From CAWCQC01 sp963819905 (GTDB lineage Bacteria; Actinomycetota; Thermoleophilia; Gaiellales; Gaiellaceae), in the NCBI GenBank assembly GCA_963819905.1, contig CAWFXP010000005.1, positions 186,001-250,000 on the forward strand: a DNA stretch of 64,000 bases, given 5' to 3'. A program made the translations under genes and the position numbers. How positions within the stretch are numbered: the stretch's first letter is position 1; each line of letters begins with the position of its first letter. The notes under the pieces were generated by a model. The model was not told the origin of the DNA and made no database searches. It saw only the letters and a list, made by a program, of their open reading frames with translations. Shown here one piece after another: positions 24,354-33,395 of this stretch.

Positions 24354-25625
24354 TCAGTCGAGGTCGACGACGAGCGTCGCCCAGCCGAAGCCGGGAGCCC
24401 CGACGGGCTCGCCCGTGAGCGGGTCGTAGAACTCGTTGAAGCCCCCACGGAGGGCCACCTCGCGCGAGCGCTCGGCGATCTCCGCGGCGACGTCGCCGTA
24501 CCCGTGCCGGCGGAGCCCGTGGACGAGGAACCAGTTCGTGTTCATCGACAGGGGCCCGCGCCAGATGAGCCTCGTCCGGCGAACGTGGATCCCCGGCACG
24601 AAGCGGGGATCCGACCGCGCGACCGACGGCACCGGATACGGCGTTCCGAAGTGGCGCCGGTCGGTGAGTACCTCGACGAGGGCGGCGGCGACGTCGCCGG
24701 GCAGGTCCTCGAGCACGAGGGGCATCAGCGAGGCGACGGTCCGCACGCGGCTCGGGCGCTCGTCGGGCCCGCCGAGGTTCCAGAATGCCCGTGCGGTGCC
24801 GTCGTAGCTCCGCTCGAGCAGGGCGGCGGTGACCGCAGCCGCCTGCCGGGAGCTCCAGGCGGCGAGGTCGTCGTTTTTCTCGGCCGCCGCCAGCCGGGCC
24901 AGCGAGCGCAGGCCCTGACCGTAGACCGCGTTCACGAGCACGTCCTCCTGGTGGTGGCTGGCGCGGCGAAAGATCCGGTCGAGCTCGTAGCGGAACCGGA
25001 GCTTGTTCACTGCGCTCGGCCAGCGCGTGCGGACGACGAGCCCGGCCGGGCGCCGATGATCGGCCCCGACGGGCGGGTCGTACATCGGGCTGTAGTCGAG
25101 CCCGCTCTCGAACTGGGCGATGATCGAGATCAGGCCGTCGCGGTCGGGGTCGCGCGCCCGGGCGAGCCAGCGGTAGTACCGCTCGAGCGCGGGCAGGGTC
25201 TCGGTTCGAAACGCGCCGTCTGCGGAGGCCTCGACGACGCGCTCGACGGCCTGCGCCAGCACGGGCGGCTGCATGTGCCGCGTCACCCGTGGCAGCCGCG
25301 CGCCGGGCAGCGGCGTCCACAGCTCGCTCGTCTCCAGGTAGTTCCAGTGAAACGGCGTTCGCCGGATCCGCGACGGGTCCCAGAACACGACGTGAGGGAT
25401 GAACCCGTCCGGCTCCTGCCAGGCGAGCAAGCCGCGCAGCTCGTCCTTGGCCCGCTCGGGCTCGATCCGGGACCAGACGATCGCGTGGAAGCAGGAGTCC
25501 CAGAACCACTGGAACGGGTACTGCGCGTGTGAAGGGACCGTGTAGCGAACGGTGCGCCCGTTCAGGCACGCCGTCCGGGTGTTGGCTGCGAGCCGGCGGC
25601 CCGCCGCCTGCTCGAGGCTCGCCAT
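24354..25625 (-). CDS. Glycoside hydrolase of the MGH1-like / GH63-type (alpha/alpha)6 fold
   Basis: A 423-residue protein with the family's aromatic-rich pattern: YPFQWFWDSCFHAIVWSRIEPE near residue 40, a WQEPDGFIPH turn, and FNEFYDPLTGEP near the C-terminus. These correspond to substrate-binding and catalytic-acid regions of mannosylglycerate/glucosylglycerate hydrolases and related trehalase-like enzymes. The exact sugar is not predictable. The ATG at 25625 overlaps the cis-prenyltransferase stop by one base (TGATG). It is the last gene of a three-gene minus-strand operon. Confidence 0.84.
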   Translation of the reverse strand: MASLEQAAGRRLAANTRTACLNGRTVRYTVPSHAQYPFQWFWDSCFHAIVWSRIEPERAKDELRGLLAWQEPDGFIPHVVFWDPSRIRRTPFHWNYLETSELWTPLPGARLPRVTRHMQPPVLAQAVERVVEASADGAFRTETLPALERYYRWLARARDPDRDGLISIIAQFESGLDYSPMYDPPVGADHRRPAGLVVRTRWPSAVNKLRFRYELDRIFRRASHHQEDVLVNAVYGQGLRSLARLAAAEKNDDLAAWSSRQAAAVTAALLERSYDGTARAFWNLGGPDERPSRVRTVASLMPLVLEDLPGDVAAALVEVLTDRRHFGTPYPVPSVARSDPRFVPGIHVRRTRLIWRGPLSMNTNWFLVHGLRRHGYGDVAAEIAERSREVALRGGFNEFYDPLTGEPVGAPGFGWATLVVDLD

Positions 25626-26482
25626 CACCGGCCGAAGCGCCGCTCCCGCTGCTGGTAGGTGCGCAGGGCGCGCAGGAAGTCGAGCTCCCGGAGCGCCGGC
25701 CAGTTCACGTCGGTGAAGTAAAACTCGCTGTGAGCGCTCTGCCACGGGAGGAAGCCCGACAGGCGGAGCTCGCCGCTCGTTCGGATGATGAGGTCGGGAT
25801 CCGGGCGGCCGGCCGTGTAGAGGTTCGCGGCGAGCGCCTCGCCCGTGACGCGCTCGGACATCTCGTCCGCCGGGACGCCGTCGGCGGCCAGCGCGGAGAT
25901 CATGGCACGGCACGCGTCGACGAGCTCGTCACGGCCGCTGTAGCCGAGCGCGATGTTGAGACGCAGCCCGCCGTTCGCGGCCGTTCCCGCCTCGGCTCGT
26001 TCGATCGCGGCGGTCAGCCGGTCCGGCAGGCCGTCGAAGCGACCGAACACGCGGATCCGCATCGTGTGCCCGGGTCGGGCCGCCCGCGCGGTGAGCGCGT
26101 CGAGCTTCGCGGCGACGACGTCGAGAAGGGCGTCGAGCTCGCTCCCCGCCCGGTTCAGGTTCTCGCCGGAGAGGGCCCAGATCGTCACCTCGGCGACACC
26201 GATCTCGGCACACCAGTCGAGCAGCTCGTCCACCTTGTCGGCGCCGTGCCGATGCCCGTCGACGACCCCGGTGAGACCCACCTCCTCCGCCCACCGACGG
26301 TTGCCGTCGAGGATCACCGCCACGTGCCCGGGCACCGGGTTCTGCCGCACCTCGTGGCGCAGGCGCCGGGTGTACAGGCGGTAGAGCGGCGCGAGCAGCA
26401 CCCCGCGGCCGCGGCCCCGCGAGGCATGGGCAGCAGGAGCCGGGAGCTCGAGCGCGGTGGCGGCCTCGGCGCTCTCCCCCAT
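25625..26482 (-). CDS. uppS: Isoprenyl transferase (cis-prenyl diphosphate synthase, UppS family)
   Basis: A 285-residue cis-prenyltransferase that extends farnesyl or geranyl diphosphate with isopentenyl units, normally giving the undecaprenyl or decaprenyl carrier lipid for cell-wall synthesis. The catalytic Asp is D59 in AVILDGNRRWA. The C-terminal RTSGELRLSGFLPWQSAHSEFYF signature is complete. Residues 1-45 are a basic extension rich in Arg that is longer than in E. coli UppS and might bind membrane. It lies five bases after the acyl-CoA dehydrogenase gene and overlaps the glycoside hydrolase start. Confidence 0.92.
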   Translation of the reverse strand: MGESAEAATALELPAPAAHASRGRGRGVLLAPLYRLYTRRLRHEVRQNPVPGHVAVILDGNRRWAEEVGLTGVVDGHRHGADKVDELLDWCAEIGVAEVTIWALSGENLNRAGSELDALLDVVAAKLDALTARAARPGHTMRIRVFGRFDGLPDRLTAAIERAEAGTAANGGLRLNIALGYSGRDELVDACRAMISALAADGVPADEMSERVTGEALAANLYTAGRPDPDLIIRTSGELRLSGFLPWQSAHSEFYFTDVNWPALRELDFLRALRTYQQRERRFGR

Positions 26483-26487
26483 CGGCC

Positions 26488-27669
26488 TCAGGCGACGCCG
26501 GCGAGCAGGAAGGCGCGTGTCTCGCGCAGCATCTCGCGCGCCACGACGAGGCGCTGGATCTGCTGGGTGCCCTCGTAGATCTGGGTGATCTTCGCGTCTC
26601 TCATCATGCGCTCGACCGGGTACTCCTTCATGTACCCGTACCCGCCCAGGATCTGAACCGCGTCGGACGTGACCTTCATCGCCGCGTCGCCGCAGAAGAG
26701 CTTGGCCATCGCCGATGCCTTCGTCAGCTCCGGTCCGTCCACCCCGGCGTCGATCAATCGGCCGACGGTGTAGAGCAGGCCGCGGCCGGCTTCGCTCGCC
26801 GTCTCCATGTCGGCGAGCATGGCGGCGACCAGCTGGTGCTCTCCGATCGGGCGACCCATCGTCTCCCGCGTGCGCGCGTACTCGAGCGCATAGTCGGTCG
26901 CGCCCTGGGCGATACCGAGCGCCTGGGCGGCGATTCCGGGCCGGGAGCGGTCGAGGACGCGCATTGCGATCGTGAATCCCTCCCCCTCCTCGCCCACGAG
27001 GCTCTCGGCGGGGACGCGGCAGTCGGTGAGGAGCACCTCCCCGGTCGTCGAGCCCTTGATGCCCATCTTCGGCTCGATGCGGCCGACCTCGAGGCCCGGT
27101 GTGTCCGCCTCGACGACGAAGCACGAGATGCCCCGGTGCGCCGCTTCCGGGTCGGTCTTCGCGAACACCGTGTAGAGCCCGGCCACGCCGGCGTTCGTGA
27201 TGAATCGCTTCGACCCGTTCAGGACGTAGGCGCCGCCCTCCCGGCGGGCCGTCGTCAGCATGGCAGCCGCATCCGAGCCCGACCCGGGCTCGGTCAGCGC
27301 GTAGGCCGCCAGCCACTCGCCCGAGGCGAGCCGGGGCAGGTAGCGCTCCTTCTGCGCCTCGGTGCCGCGCAACTCGAGCGCGATCCCGCCGAGCGACTGC
27401 ACGGCGAGAATCAGGCCGCTCGTCGCGCAGACCTTCGAGATCTCCTCGATCGCGACGAGGCACATGAGTGATCCCGTGCCGGTCCCGCCGTAGGCCTCGG
27501 GGAACGGCAGCGCGAGGATGTCGTTCTCCCGGAAGAGCTCGACGACGTCCCAGGGGAACTCGCCGCTCTCGTCGATCTCGGCGGCGCGAGGCGCGATCTT
27601 GTCCGCCGTCAGGCGCCGGACGAGCTCCCGGAGCTCGCGCTGCTCCTCGCTGAGGCGGTCATGCCCCAC
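26488..27669 (-). CDS. Acyl-CoA dehydrogenase
   Basis: A full-length, 393-residue FAD enzyme. Visible are the FAD-loop YALTEPGSGSDAAAM, the SKRFITNAGVAG strand and the C-terminal IYEGTQQIQRLVVAREML, whose Glu is the expected catalytic base of short/medium-chain enzymes. LGGYGYMKEYPVERMMRDAKI is also diagnostic. The start is GTG 27669, seven bases after TACAAT (27682-27677, minus strand). It heads an operon with uppS and the glycoside hydrolase, a functionally odd grouping. Confidence 0.94.
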   Translation of the reverse strand: MGHDRLSEEQRELRELVRRLTADKIAPRAAEIDESGEFPWDVVELFRENDILALPFPEAYGGTGTGSLMCLVAIEEISKVCATSGLILAVQSLGGIALELRGTEAQKERYLPRLASGEWLAAYALTEPGSGSDAAAMLTTARREGGAYVLNGSKRFITNAGVAGLYTVFAKTDPEAAHRGISCFVVEADTPGLEVGRIEPKMGIKGSTTGEVLLTDCRVPAESLVGEEGEGFTIAMRVLDRSRPGIAAQALGIAQGATDYALEYARTRETMGRPIGEHQLVAAMLADMETASEAGRGLLYTVGRLIDAGVDGPELTKASAMAKLFCGDAAMKVTSDAVQILGGYGYMKEYPVERMMRDAKITQIYEGTQQIQRLVVAREMLRETRAFLLAGVA

Positions 27670-27676
27670 TCGGGCG

Positions 27677-27682
27677 ATTGTA
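27677..27682 (-). promoter_or_regulatory. -10 element for the acyl-CoA dehydrogenase/uppS operon
   Basis: TACAAT on the minus strand is followed by seven bases and the GTG at 27669, consistent with a leaderless transcript for the operon. Confidence 0.55.
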
Positions 27683-27724
27683 AGGCGCAGCGGGCCCCCC
27701 GTGGCTCGAGCCGACTGTGCAGGT

Positions 27725-29131
27725 TCAGCTCGAGCGAGACGGATGGTCGGGAAGGGCGTAGAGAACGTAGGCCTCGATCGGAGCGGGCTGACCCTTGACC
27801 TGGAGCTCGGGCAAGCGCTCGACGACGGCCCCGTCAGGGAGGCGACGCACCGTCTCGGCCCCGACCACGACTTCGCCCACACGGGCGTGCTGCTCGAGCC
27901 GAGATGCGAGATTGACCGTATCCCCGACGACGCCGTGCTTGCGATGCCCGCGCTCGCCGCCGACCACCCCCGCGAGGACCTCGCCGCTGTTGACACCGAC
28001 ACGGAATCGCGGCCAGGTGGGGTGCTCCCGGATGATCTCGGCCGCGGAGTGCTGCAGGTCGAGCGCAGCCCGGGCGGCGAGTCGCGGATGGTCCGGCTGG
28101 TCACCCTCCTTGTTGAAGATCGCCATGATCTCGTCGCCGACGAGCTGGTGCACCTCGCCGCCCGCCTTCTCGAGCGGCGGCAGCAGCCGGACGAAGTACG
28201 CATTGAGCATCTCGGCGACGTCGCGTGGGGATGTGCGGGTGGAGAAGGCCGTAAAGCCCTCGAGATCCGCGAAGAGAATGCTCACGTCCCGCGCACCGGC
28301 GAGGGTCTGATCGAGGTAGAGCGCGCTGAAGCGCTCCTCGTGCCACTCCCGTCGGGCAGTCACGGCGATGACGAGGAACGCCGAGAGCATGAGGACATGC
28401 CATTCCCACCACGAGACCTGCCAGTTGCGGGCCCACGTGACCACGACCATCGCCTCGGCGAGAAGCGCGAACGCGAACGTGACGGCGAGCAGGAACCGTG
28501 TCCCCCGGCGGCGGTAGAGTCGGAAGTAGGCGGCCGCCGACACTGCGTACAGAAGGACTCCGCACACGGCGAGGGCGACCTGCCAGCCGTCGAGCTGTTC
28601 GCCCTGGAGCGGGCCGTCCAGGGGCCAGAGCTCCAGCAGGGAGACCGCTCCCCAGGCCACCAACACGGCCACGAGCACCGAGAGCAGGGTGCCCGCATGG
28701 TCGATGACCCTCGCGGATGCGGTCGCCCTCAGCTCGAGTGCGGAGACCGCGATCAGCAGGCCCGCGACGACGAGCCCGACGGGGGTCGCGAGCTCGAAGC
28801 CGGCGTTCTTGCCGAGGAGCACCCCGGGGGTTGCGAGCGCGTGCAAGCCGAGAAACCCGGCGCTCGCCATGAAGGCGAGCGAGATCAGGAAGAGGCGTGC
28901 GTCGTGACGCCGCTTCGCGGCTGCGCTGACCGCGTATCCGAGGATCACGCTGACGAGTGCCGCGCCAAGCACGAGCCAGAAGTGCGCGGCGTGGCTCTCC
29001 CAGTGCTTGTCCGCCGTCGGGCTGGCGAGCAGAAAGGCCAGCACTGCGAGCGGCAGCACGACGGCCGCGCCCCAGAGAGCCAGCTGCCCGTCTCGGGTCG
29101 TCCCGGTCGGATCCGCGGCGCTTCCGACCAT
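27725..29131 (-). CDS. Membrane-bound class III adenylate/guanylate cyclase
   Basis: A 468-residue protein with about seven hydrophobic helices in residues ~15-255 and a C-terminal class III cyclase domain. The metal-binding Asp residues are in SILFADLEGFTAFS (about residue 288) and VGDEIMAIFN (about 332). VVGDTVNLASRLEQ supplies the transition-state Asn-x3-Arg. With both parts present in one chain it can form a homodimer with two active sites. The membrane part is not a HAMP or CHASE module and may sense lipid or ion state. The start is ATG 29131. Confidence 0.9.
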   Translation of the reverse strand: MVGSAADPTGTTRDGQLALWGAAVVLPLAVLAFLLASPTADKHWESHAAHFWLVLGAALVSVILGYAVSAAAKRRHDARLFLISLAFMASAGFLGLHALATPGVLLGKNAGFELATPVGLVVAGLLIAVSALELRATASARVIDHAGTLLSVLVAVLVAWGAVSLLELWPLDGPLQGEQLDGWQVALAVCGVLLYAVSAAAYFRLYRRRGTRFLLAVTFAFALLAEAMVVVTWARNWQVSWWEWHVLMLSAFLVIAVTARREWHEERFSALYLDQTLAGARDVSILFADLEGFTAFSTRTSPRDVAEMLNAYFVRLLPPLEKAGGEVHQLVGDEIMAIFNKEGDQPDHPRLAARAALDLQHSAAEIIREHPTWPRFRVGVNSGEVLAGVVGGERGHRKHGVVGDTVNLASRLEQHARVGEVVVGAETVRRLPDGAVVERLPELQVKGQPAPIEAYVLYALPDHPSRSS

Positions 29132-29189
29132 GCCCTTGCGAGTTGTAACAGAGACGCGGCCCGCGGCCGTTCAACGAGGGCCGCTCACG

Positions 29190-30365
29190 TCAGAGCTCGA
29201 CGAGCTCCTCGGGCGCGGTCGTCAGCACCTCCACACCGGTCGCGGTGACGGCGTAGGAGTTCTCGATCCCGACCGCGCCGACGCCCTCGTAGACGAACTT
29301 CGGCTCGAGGGCGAACACCATGCCCGGCTCGAGCTCCACGTCGTAGCCGCGGGCGAGGAACGGCGGCTCGTCGATCTCGAGGCCGAAGCCGTGCCCGACG
29401 AACGACACCCGCGTCCCGCTCGCGAAGCGGTCGCGCCGGTCACCCGCGAGCTCGAGCGCCAGGTCGTAGAGCCTCGCGCCGCTGACGCCGGGCTTGGCCG
29501 CCAGCGCGACGTCGACCATGATCGAGCGGGCGTGCTCGTAGGCCTCCTGCAGCTCGTCGGCGATCGGACCGAGCGAGAACGCCCGCGTCTGGTCGCAGAG
29601 GTAGCCGAGAGAGGAGCCGACCAGGTCGACGATCACCGGCTCCCCGCGCCCGATCGGCCGGGGCGACGAGCCCTTGCCGACGAAGGGGTTCGGCCCGATG
29701 CCGACGAGCGGCGTGTCGGTGCCGCCCGGCTCCGCGGCTGCGGCCCCCGCGGCGATCGTCCCGTAGTGGATCTCGCCGTTGAAGCCCCGCATTCGCAGCA
29801 CGCCCTGGTGCCCCTGCCGGCGCAGCCACGCCTCGAGCTCCGCAGCGAGCTCGATCTCGCTGATACCGGGGCGAAGAACCTCGGCGACGCAGTCCGCGAC
29901 GCCGGCGAGCATGCGTCCCGCCTCGCGGATCCGGTCGAGCTCCCAGGCGCTCTTCACGGCGCGCAGGCGCCGCACGAGCGCGGAGCAGTCGGCGAGCTCG
30001 TATCCGGGTAGCCGGTTCCCGTAGTCGAGGTAGCGGGCGGCGGGCAGCACGTCCAGCTCGAGGCCGAGGCGACCGCCCGGGACCCCGGCGGCTGCGAGCG
30101 CGCCGGGAAGGTCTCGCAGCGAGCGAAGGGGCTCGATCCGCGCGAGCGGGGACTCGGCGCGCGCCCGCTCGAGCGTCTTGCGGACGAGGAGCACCGGCTC
30201 ACCCTCCGCAGGGACGACGAGATGGGCGCTCTGCGTGGTGCCGGTGAAGTAGTAGAGGTCGGTCGACTGGACGAGCATCGCCGCGTCGAGCGCCTCTGCG
30301 CGGAGCTCGGCCCGGAAGGCGTGCAGCCGCCGCTCGACCTCGCCGGCTGGAACCGTGCCTTCCAT
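29190..30365 (-). CDS. M24-family metallopeptidase (Xaa-Pro aminopeptidase-like)
   Basis: A 391-residue pita-bread enzyme with an N-terminal creatinase-like domain (residues ~1-135) and a C-terminal catalytic domain. Ligands for the two metals are visible in order: Asp in VIVDLVG, Asp in LCDQTRAF, His in SFVGHGFGLEIDEPP, Glu in FALEPKFV and Glu in GIENSYAV. It should remove N-terminal residues before proline, or act on a related small substrate. GATACT lies five bases before the ATG on the minus strand, overlapping the promoter of the divergent amidohydrolase. Confidence 0.9.
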   Translation of the reverse strand: MEGTVPAGEVERRLHAFRAELRAEALDAAMLVQSTDLYYFTGTTQSAHLVVPAEGEPVLLVRKTLERARAESPLARIEPLRSLRDLPGALAAAGVPGGRLGLELDVLPAARYLDYGNRLPGYELADCSALVRRLRAVKSAWELDRIREAGRMLAGVADCVAEVLRPGISEIELAAELEAWLRRQGHQGVLRMRGFNGEIHYGTIAAGAAAAEPGGTDTPLVGIGPNPFVGKGSSPRPIGRGEPVIVDLVGSSLGYLCDQTRAFSLGPIADELQEAYEHARSIMVDVALAAKPGVSGARLYDLALELAGDRRDRFASGTRVSFVGHGFGLEIDEPPFLARGYDVELEPGMVFALEPKFVYEGVGAVGIENSYAVTATGVEVLTTAPEELVEL

Positions 30366-30370
30366 CGCGC

Positions 30371-30379
30371 AGTATCTTG
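30371..30379. promoter_or_regulatory. Overlapping divergent -10 elements for the M24 peptidase and the amidohydrolase
   Basis: GATACT on the minus strand (30376-30371) precedes the peptidase ATG by five bases. TATCTT on the plus strand (30374-30379) precedes the amidohydrolase GTG by six. The hexamers share three bases, the same compact design as at 3997-4006. Confidence 0.5.
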
Positions 30380-30385
30380 CCCCAC

Positions 30386-31924
30386 GTGATCCTCGAGAAC
30401 GGGACGGTGCGCACGATGGATCCGTTCCTCCCGACGGCCCGCGCGCTCGCGGTCGCCGGAGACAGGATCGTCGGCGGCGTCGGCGTCCACGAGCAGGCGC
30501 TCCCGAGCCCGGAGCGCGTCGACCTCGGCGGGCGCTGCGTCATCCCGGGCTTCTCGGACGCGCACGTGCACTTCCCGACCTGGTCGATGACCCTGCGGCA
30601 GGTGCAGCTCGACGGCTGCGCCTCGCTCGGCGAGGCGGTCGAGCGCGTGCGCGCCGCGGTGGCCTCGGTCGCTCCCGGCCGCTGGCTCGTTGGCTACGGC
30701 TGGCGCGACGCGGCCTGGGTGACGGACGAGCCCCCGCGGCGCACGGATCTGGACCCGTTCTCGGCCGACCAGCCGATCGCCCTCTGGTCGAAGGACTACC
30801 ACTCGCTATGGCTCAACTCGGCCGGTCTGGCCCGCGCCCGCGGCGACCTCGCCGCCCGCGGCGGGGTCGTGGAGCTCGACGAGGCCGGGGAGCCGACGGG
30901 GATCCTGCGCGAGGAGGCGGCGTGGATCTTCCGCGACCGGCACGTCACGATCACGGAACAGGAGTACGTCGAGGCGGTTCGCGCGGCGATCCGGCTCGCG
31001 CACGCGCGCGGCGTGACGGCGGTACACGACAAGGACGGCTGGCTCGGTGCGCTCGGGATCTGGCAGCGCCTCCAGACGGAGGGCACGCTCGGCCTGCGGG
31101 TCTGGCAGTCGCTTCCCTGCGAGAAGCTCCCCGAGCTCGAGGAGCTCGGGCTCGCTTCGGGCCTCGGCGACGGCTTTCTGCGCCTGGGCTACCTCAAGGC
31201 GTTCATGGACGGGACGCTCGGCTCGCGGACGGCGTGGATGCTCGACGGCGCAGGTGTCATGATCACGAGCGGCGAGGAGCTTGCCGAGATCGTCCGTCGC
31301 GCCGCCCGGGCAGGCTGGCCCGTCGCGGTGCACGCGATCGGCGACCGGGCGAACCGTGAGGCGCTCGACGCGTTCGCAGCGACCCGCGAGGAGTGGAGCT
31401 CGCGGTCGCTCCGCCCCCGGATCGAGCACGCGCAGCTCGTCGACCGGGATGACCTGCCCCGCTTCGCGGCGCTCGGCGTCGCCTGCTCCGTGCAGTTCTC
31501 CCACGCCCCCTCCGACCGCGATCTGGCCGATCGCTTCTGGACGGGCAAGGACGGTGCGTACGCGTTCCGCTCCCTCTGGGACACCGGCGCCGTGATCGCG
31601 AACGGCTCGGACGCCCCGGTGGAGGAGCTCGATCCGCTCCTCGGCCTTCGGGCGGCCGTACGGCGGACGGTCGACGACCGGCCTGCCTGGAGACCCGAGG
31701 AAGGGCTGACAGTCGAGGAGGCGCTGCTCGCCAGCACCGCGAATGCCGCCTGGCTCGCCGGGGACGAGCGCTCGCGCGGGCGGCTCGTTCCCGGCTTCCT
31801 CGCAGATCTTGTCGTCCTCGACCGCGACCCCCTCGCCTGCGACCCGGCCGAGCTCGGCGAGCTGTCGGTCGTCGCCACGATGGTGGGTGGGCGCTGGGTG
31901 CACAACCCCCCGCCCTGGGACTGA
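30386..31924 (+). CDS. Amidohydrolase, YtcJ-like metal-dependent hydrolase
   Basis: A 512-residue amidohydrolase-superfamily enzyme. The first metal-binding motif is GFSDAHVHF. VAVHAIGDRA carries a further His, IEHAQLV another, and the final Asp is in NGSDAPVE. The length and the LENGTVRTMDP opening match the YtcJ/NfdA type of exoenzymes that hydrolyse amides or formamides. A specific substrate cannot be named. The GTG at 30386 is chosen over a TTG nine bases earlier because TATCTT is placed six bases before the GTG. Confidence 0.88.
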   Translation: MILENGTVRTMDPFLPTARALAVAGDRIVGGVGVHEQALPSPERVDLGGRCVIPGFSDAHVHFPTWSMTLRQVQLDGCASLGEAVERVRAAVASVAPGRWLVGYGWRDAAWVTDEPPRRTDLDPFSADQPIALWSKDYHSLWLNSAGLARARGDLAARGGVVELDEAGEPTGILREEAAWIFRDRHVTITEQEYVEAVRAAIRLAHARGVTAVHDKDGWLGALGIWQRLQTEGTLGLRVWQSLPCEKLPELEELGLASGLGDGFLRLGYLKAFMDGTLGSRTAWMLDGAGVMITSGEELAEIVRRAARAGWPVAVHAIGDRANREALDAFAATREEWSSRSLRPRIEHAQLVDRDDLPRFAALGVACSVQFSHAPSDRDLADRFWTGKDGAYAFRSLWDTGAVIANGSDAPVEELDPLLGLRAAVRRTVDDRPAWRPEEGLTVEEALLASTANAAWLAGDERSRGRLVPGFLADLVVLDRDPLACDPAELGELSVVATMVGGRWVHNPPPWD

Positions 31925-31950
31925 TTCCGGGAAATCGCCGGAGGAGCGGC

Positions 31951-31956
31951 TACACT
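31951..31956 (+). promoter_or_regulatory. -10 element for the HxlR regulator
   Basis: TACACT is followed by exactly six bases and the ATG at 31963, identical in sequence and spacing to the element before the glycosylase gene at 22134. Confidence 0.55.
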
Positions 31957-31962
31957 CAGATC

Positions 31963-32346
31963 ATGCGCACGATGCGACCGGTCCACGACGAGGAGTGCGC
32001 GGTCGCCTGTACCGCCGAGATCATCGGCTCGAAGTGGACGGCGATCATCGTCCACGATCTGTCGGAAGGGCCCCGCCGCTTCTCGGAGCTCGAGCGCGCC
32101 TGCCCCGGCATCAGTCCGCGCACGCTGTCGGAGCGGCTGGACATGCTCGAACGGCAGGGGATCTGCGAGCGCCAGAGCTTCCCCGAGTCGCCGCCCCGGG
32201 TCGAGTACGAGCTGACGCCCAAGGGCGCCGCTCTCCTGCCCATCATCCACGCGATGAGCGACTTCGGGCACGAGTGGCTCGTCACCGACGCCGAGCACGC
32301 GAAGATGCACGGGCACGAGCCGGCCCGCGCGCACGCCGGCCGCTGA
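31963..32346 (+). CDS. HxlR-family winged-helix transcriptional regulator
   Basis: A 127-residue MarR-like regulator. The HxlR signature is clear: IIGSKWTAIIVHDLSEGPRRFSELERACPGISPRTLSERLDMLE, then a wing with YELTPKGAAL. Two cysteines at the N-terminus (ECAVAC) could be a redox or metal sensor, as in HypR or QorR. Its target may be the upstream amidohydrolase or the downstream convergent iron operon, neither of which can be shown here. The tail is His/Ala-rich. Confidence 0.9.
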   Translation: MRTMRPVHDEECAVACTAEIIGSKWTAIIVHDLSEGPRRFSELERACPGISPRTLSERLDMLERQGICERQSFPESPPRVEYELTPKGAALLPIIHAMSDFGHEWLVTDAEHAKMHGHEPARAHAGR

Positions 32347-32351
32347 GACCG

Positions 32352-33395
32352 TCACATCCGGGCGGTTGCCGGGGCCAGCGCCCGCGCAGAGCCCGCGATC
32401 GCCTGCTCGATCGCATCGGCGTCGACGTCCAGGTGCGTCACGGCCCGTAGGTAGCCCTGTCGGCCGGCCGCCGACCAGAGCACGCCTTCGCGGCCGAGCC
32501 GCTCGATCGCGTCCCCGACGCTCACCGAGAGCGCCGAGGCGTCGAGCAGGACGAAGTTCGTCTCCACCTCGCTCGGGTCGACCGGGAGCCCCGCCGCCGC
32601 GAGCCCCTCGGCCAGCCGCCTCGCGTTCGCATGGTCGTCTGCGAGGCGATCGACGTTGTGAGCGAGCGCGTAGACGCCCGCGGCGGCCACGATCCCGGCC
32701 TGGCGCATCGCGCCGCCGAACAGGTGCTTGAGCCGTCGCGCCCTCGCCATCCTCTCGGCCGACCCGGCCACGACCGCGCCCAGCGGGCAGCCGAGGCCCT
32801 TGGAGAGGCAGAGGGTGACCGTGTCGAAGCTGCGGCCGATCTCCGCTGCCGCGACGCCGCTGCCGACGGAGGCGTTCAGGAGCCTCGCGCCGTCGAGGTG
32901 CACCGTCAGGCCGGCATCCCGGGCGGCGGCGACCGTCGCCTCCAGGAGCTCCCGAGGCCAGATCTTGCCGCCGCCGCCGTTGTGCGTGTTCTCGAGGCAG
33001 ATAATCCGAGTGCGCGCGAAGTGCGGGTCGTCCGGGTTGACCGCCGCCACGACCGCCTCGGGCCCGAAGACGCCGCGGGTGCCCTCGATCGCCTTCATGG
33101 CCAGGCCCGAGAGCGCCGCCGGGCCTCCCGCCTCGTAGCGGAAGACGTGCGCCCCGGCCTCGGCGACGACCTCGTCTCCGGGCTCGGACGAGAGCCGGAG
33201 CGCGATCTGGTTCGCCATCGTCGCGGTCGGGACGAACACGGCCGCCTCCTGCCCGAGCAGCGCGGCTGCGCTCTCCTCGAGCGCGTTGACCGTGGGATCC
33301 TCGCGTTTCTGCTCGTCGCCGACCTCGGCTTCGGCCATGGCGCGGCGCATGCCCGGCGACGGGCGCGTCGCGGTATCCGAGCGGAGGTCGATCAC
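32352..33395 (-). CDS. ltaE: Low-specificity L-threonine aldolase
   Basis: A 347-residue PLP enzyme that splits threonine or allo-threonine into glycine and acetaldehyde. The opening IDLRSDTATRPSPGMRRAM is diagnostic. HLDGARLLNA supplies the Asp that holds PLP and TLCLSKGLGCPLGA carries the Schiff-base lysine. The GTG start overlaps the stop of the FTR1 permease gene by four bases (GTGA), so it is translationally coupled to an iron transporter, which is an unexpected partnership. A second threonine-degrading enzyme, threonine dehydratase, is at 607. Confidence 0.92.
   Translation of the reverse strand: MIDLRSDTATRPSPGMRRAMAEAEVGDEQKREDPTVNALEESAAALLGQEAAVFVPTATMANQIALRLSSEPGDEVVAEAGAHVFRYEAGGPAALSGLAMKAIEGTRGVFGPEAVVAAVNPDDPHFARTRIICLENTHNGGGGKIWPRELLEATVAAARDAGLTVHLDGARLLNASVGSGVAAAEIGRSFDTVTLCLSKGLGCPLGAVVAGSAERMARARRLKHLFGGAMRQAGIVAAAGVYALAHNVDRLADDHANARRLAEGLAAAGLPVDPSEVETNFVLLDASALSVSVGDAIERLGREGVLWSAAGRQGYLRAVTHLDVDADAIEQAIAGSARALAPATARM

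Noticed and set aside
26482..27463. Longer form of the cis-prenyltransferase (612 residues)
   Set aside because: The upstream part is an out-of-frame shadow of the acyl-CoA dehydrogenase, so a 285-residue enzyme is the correct size.
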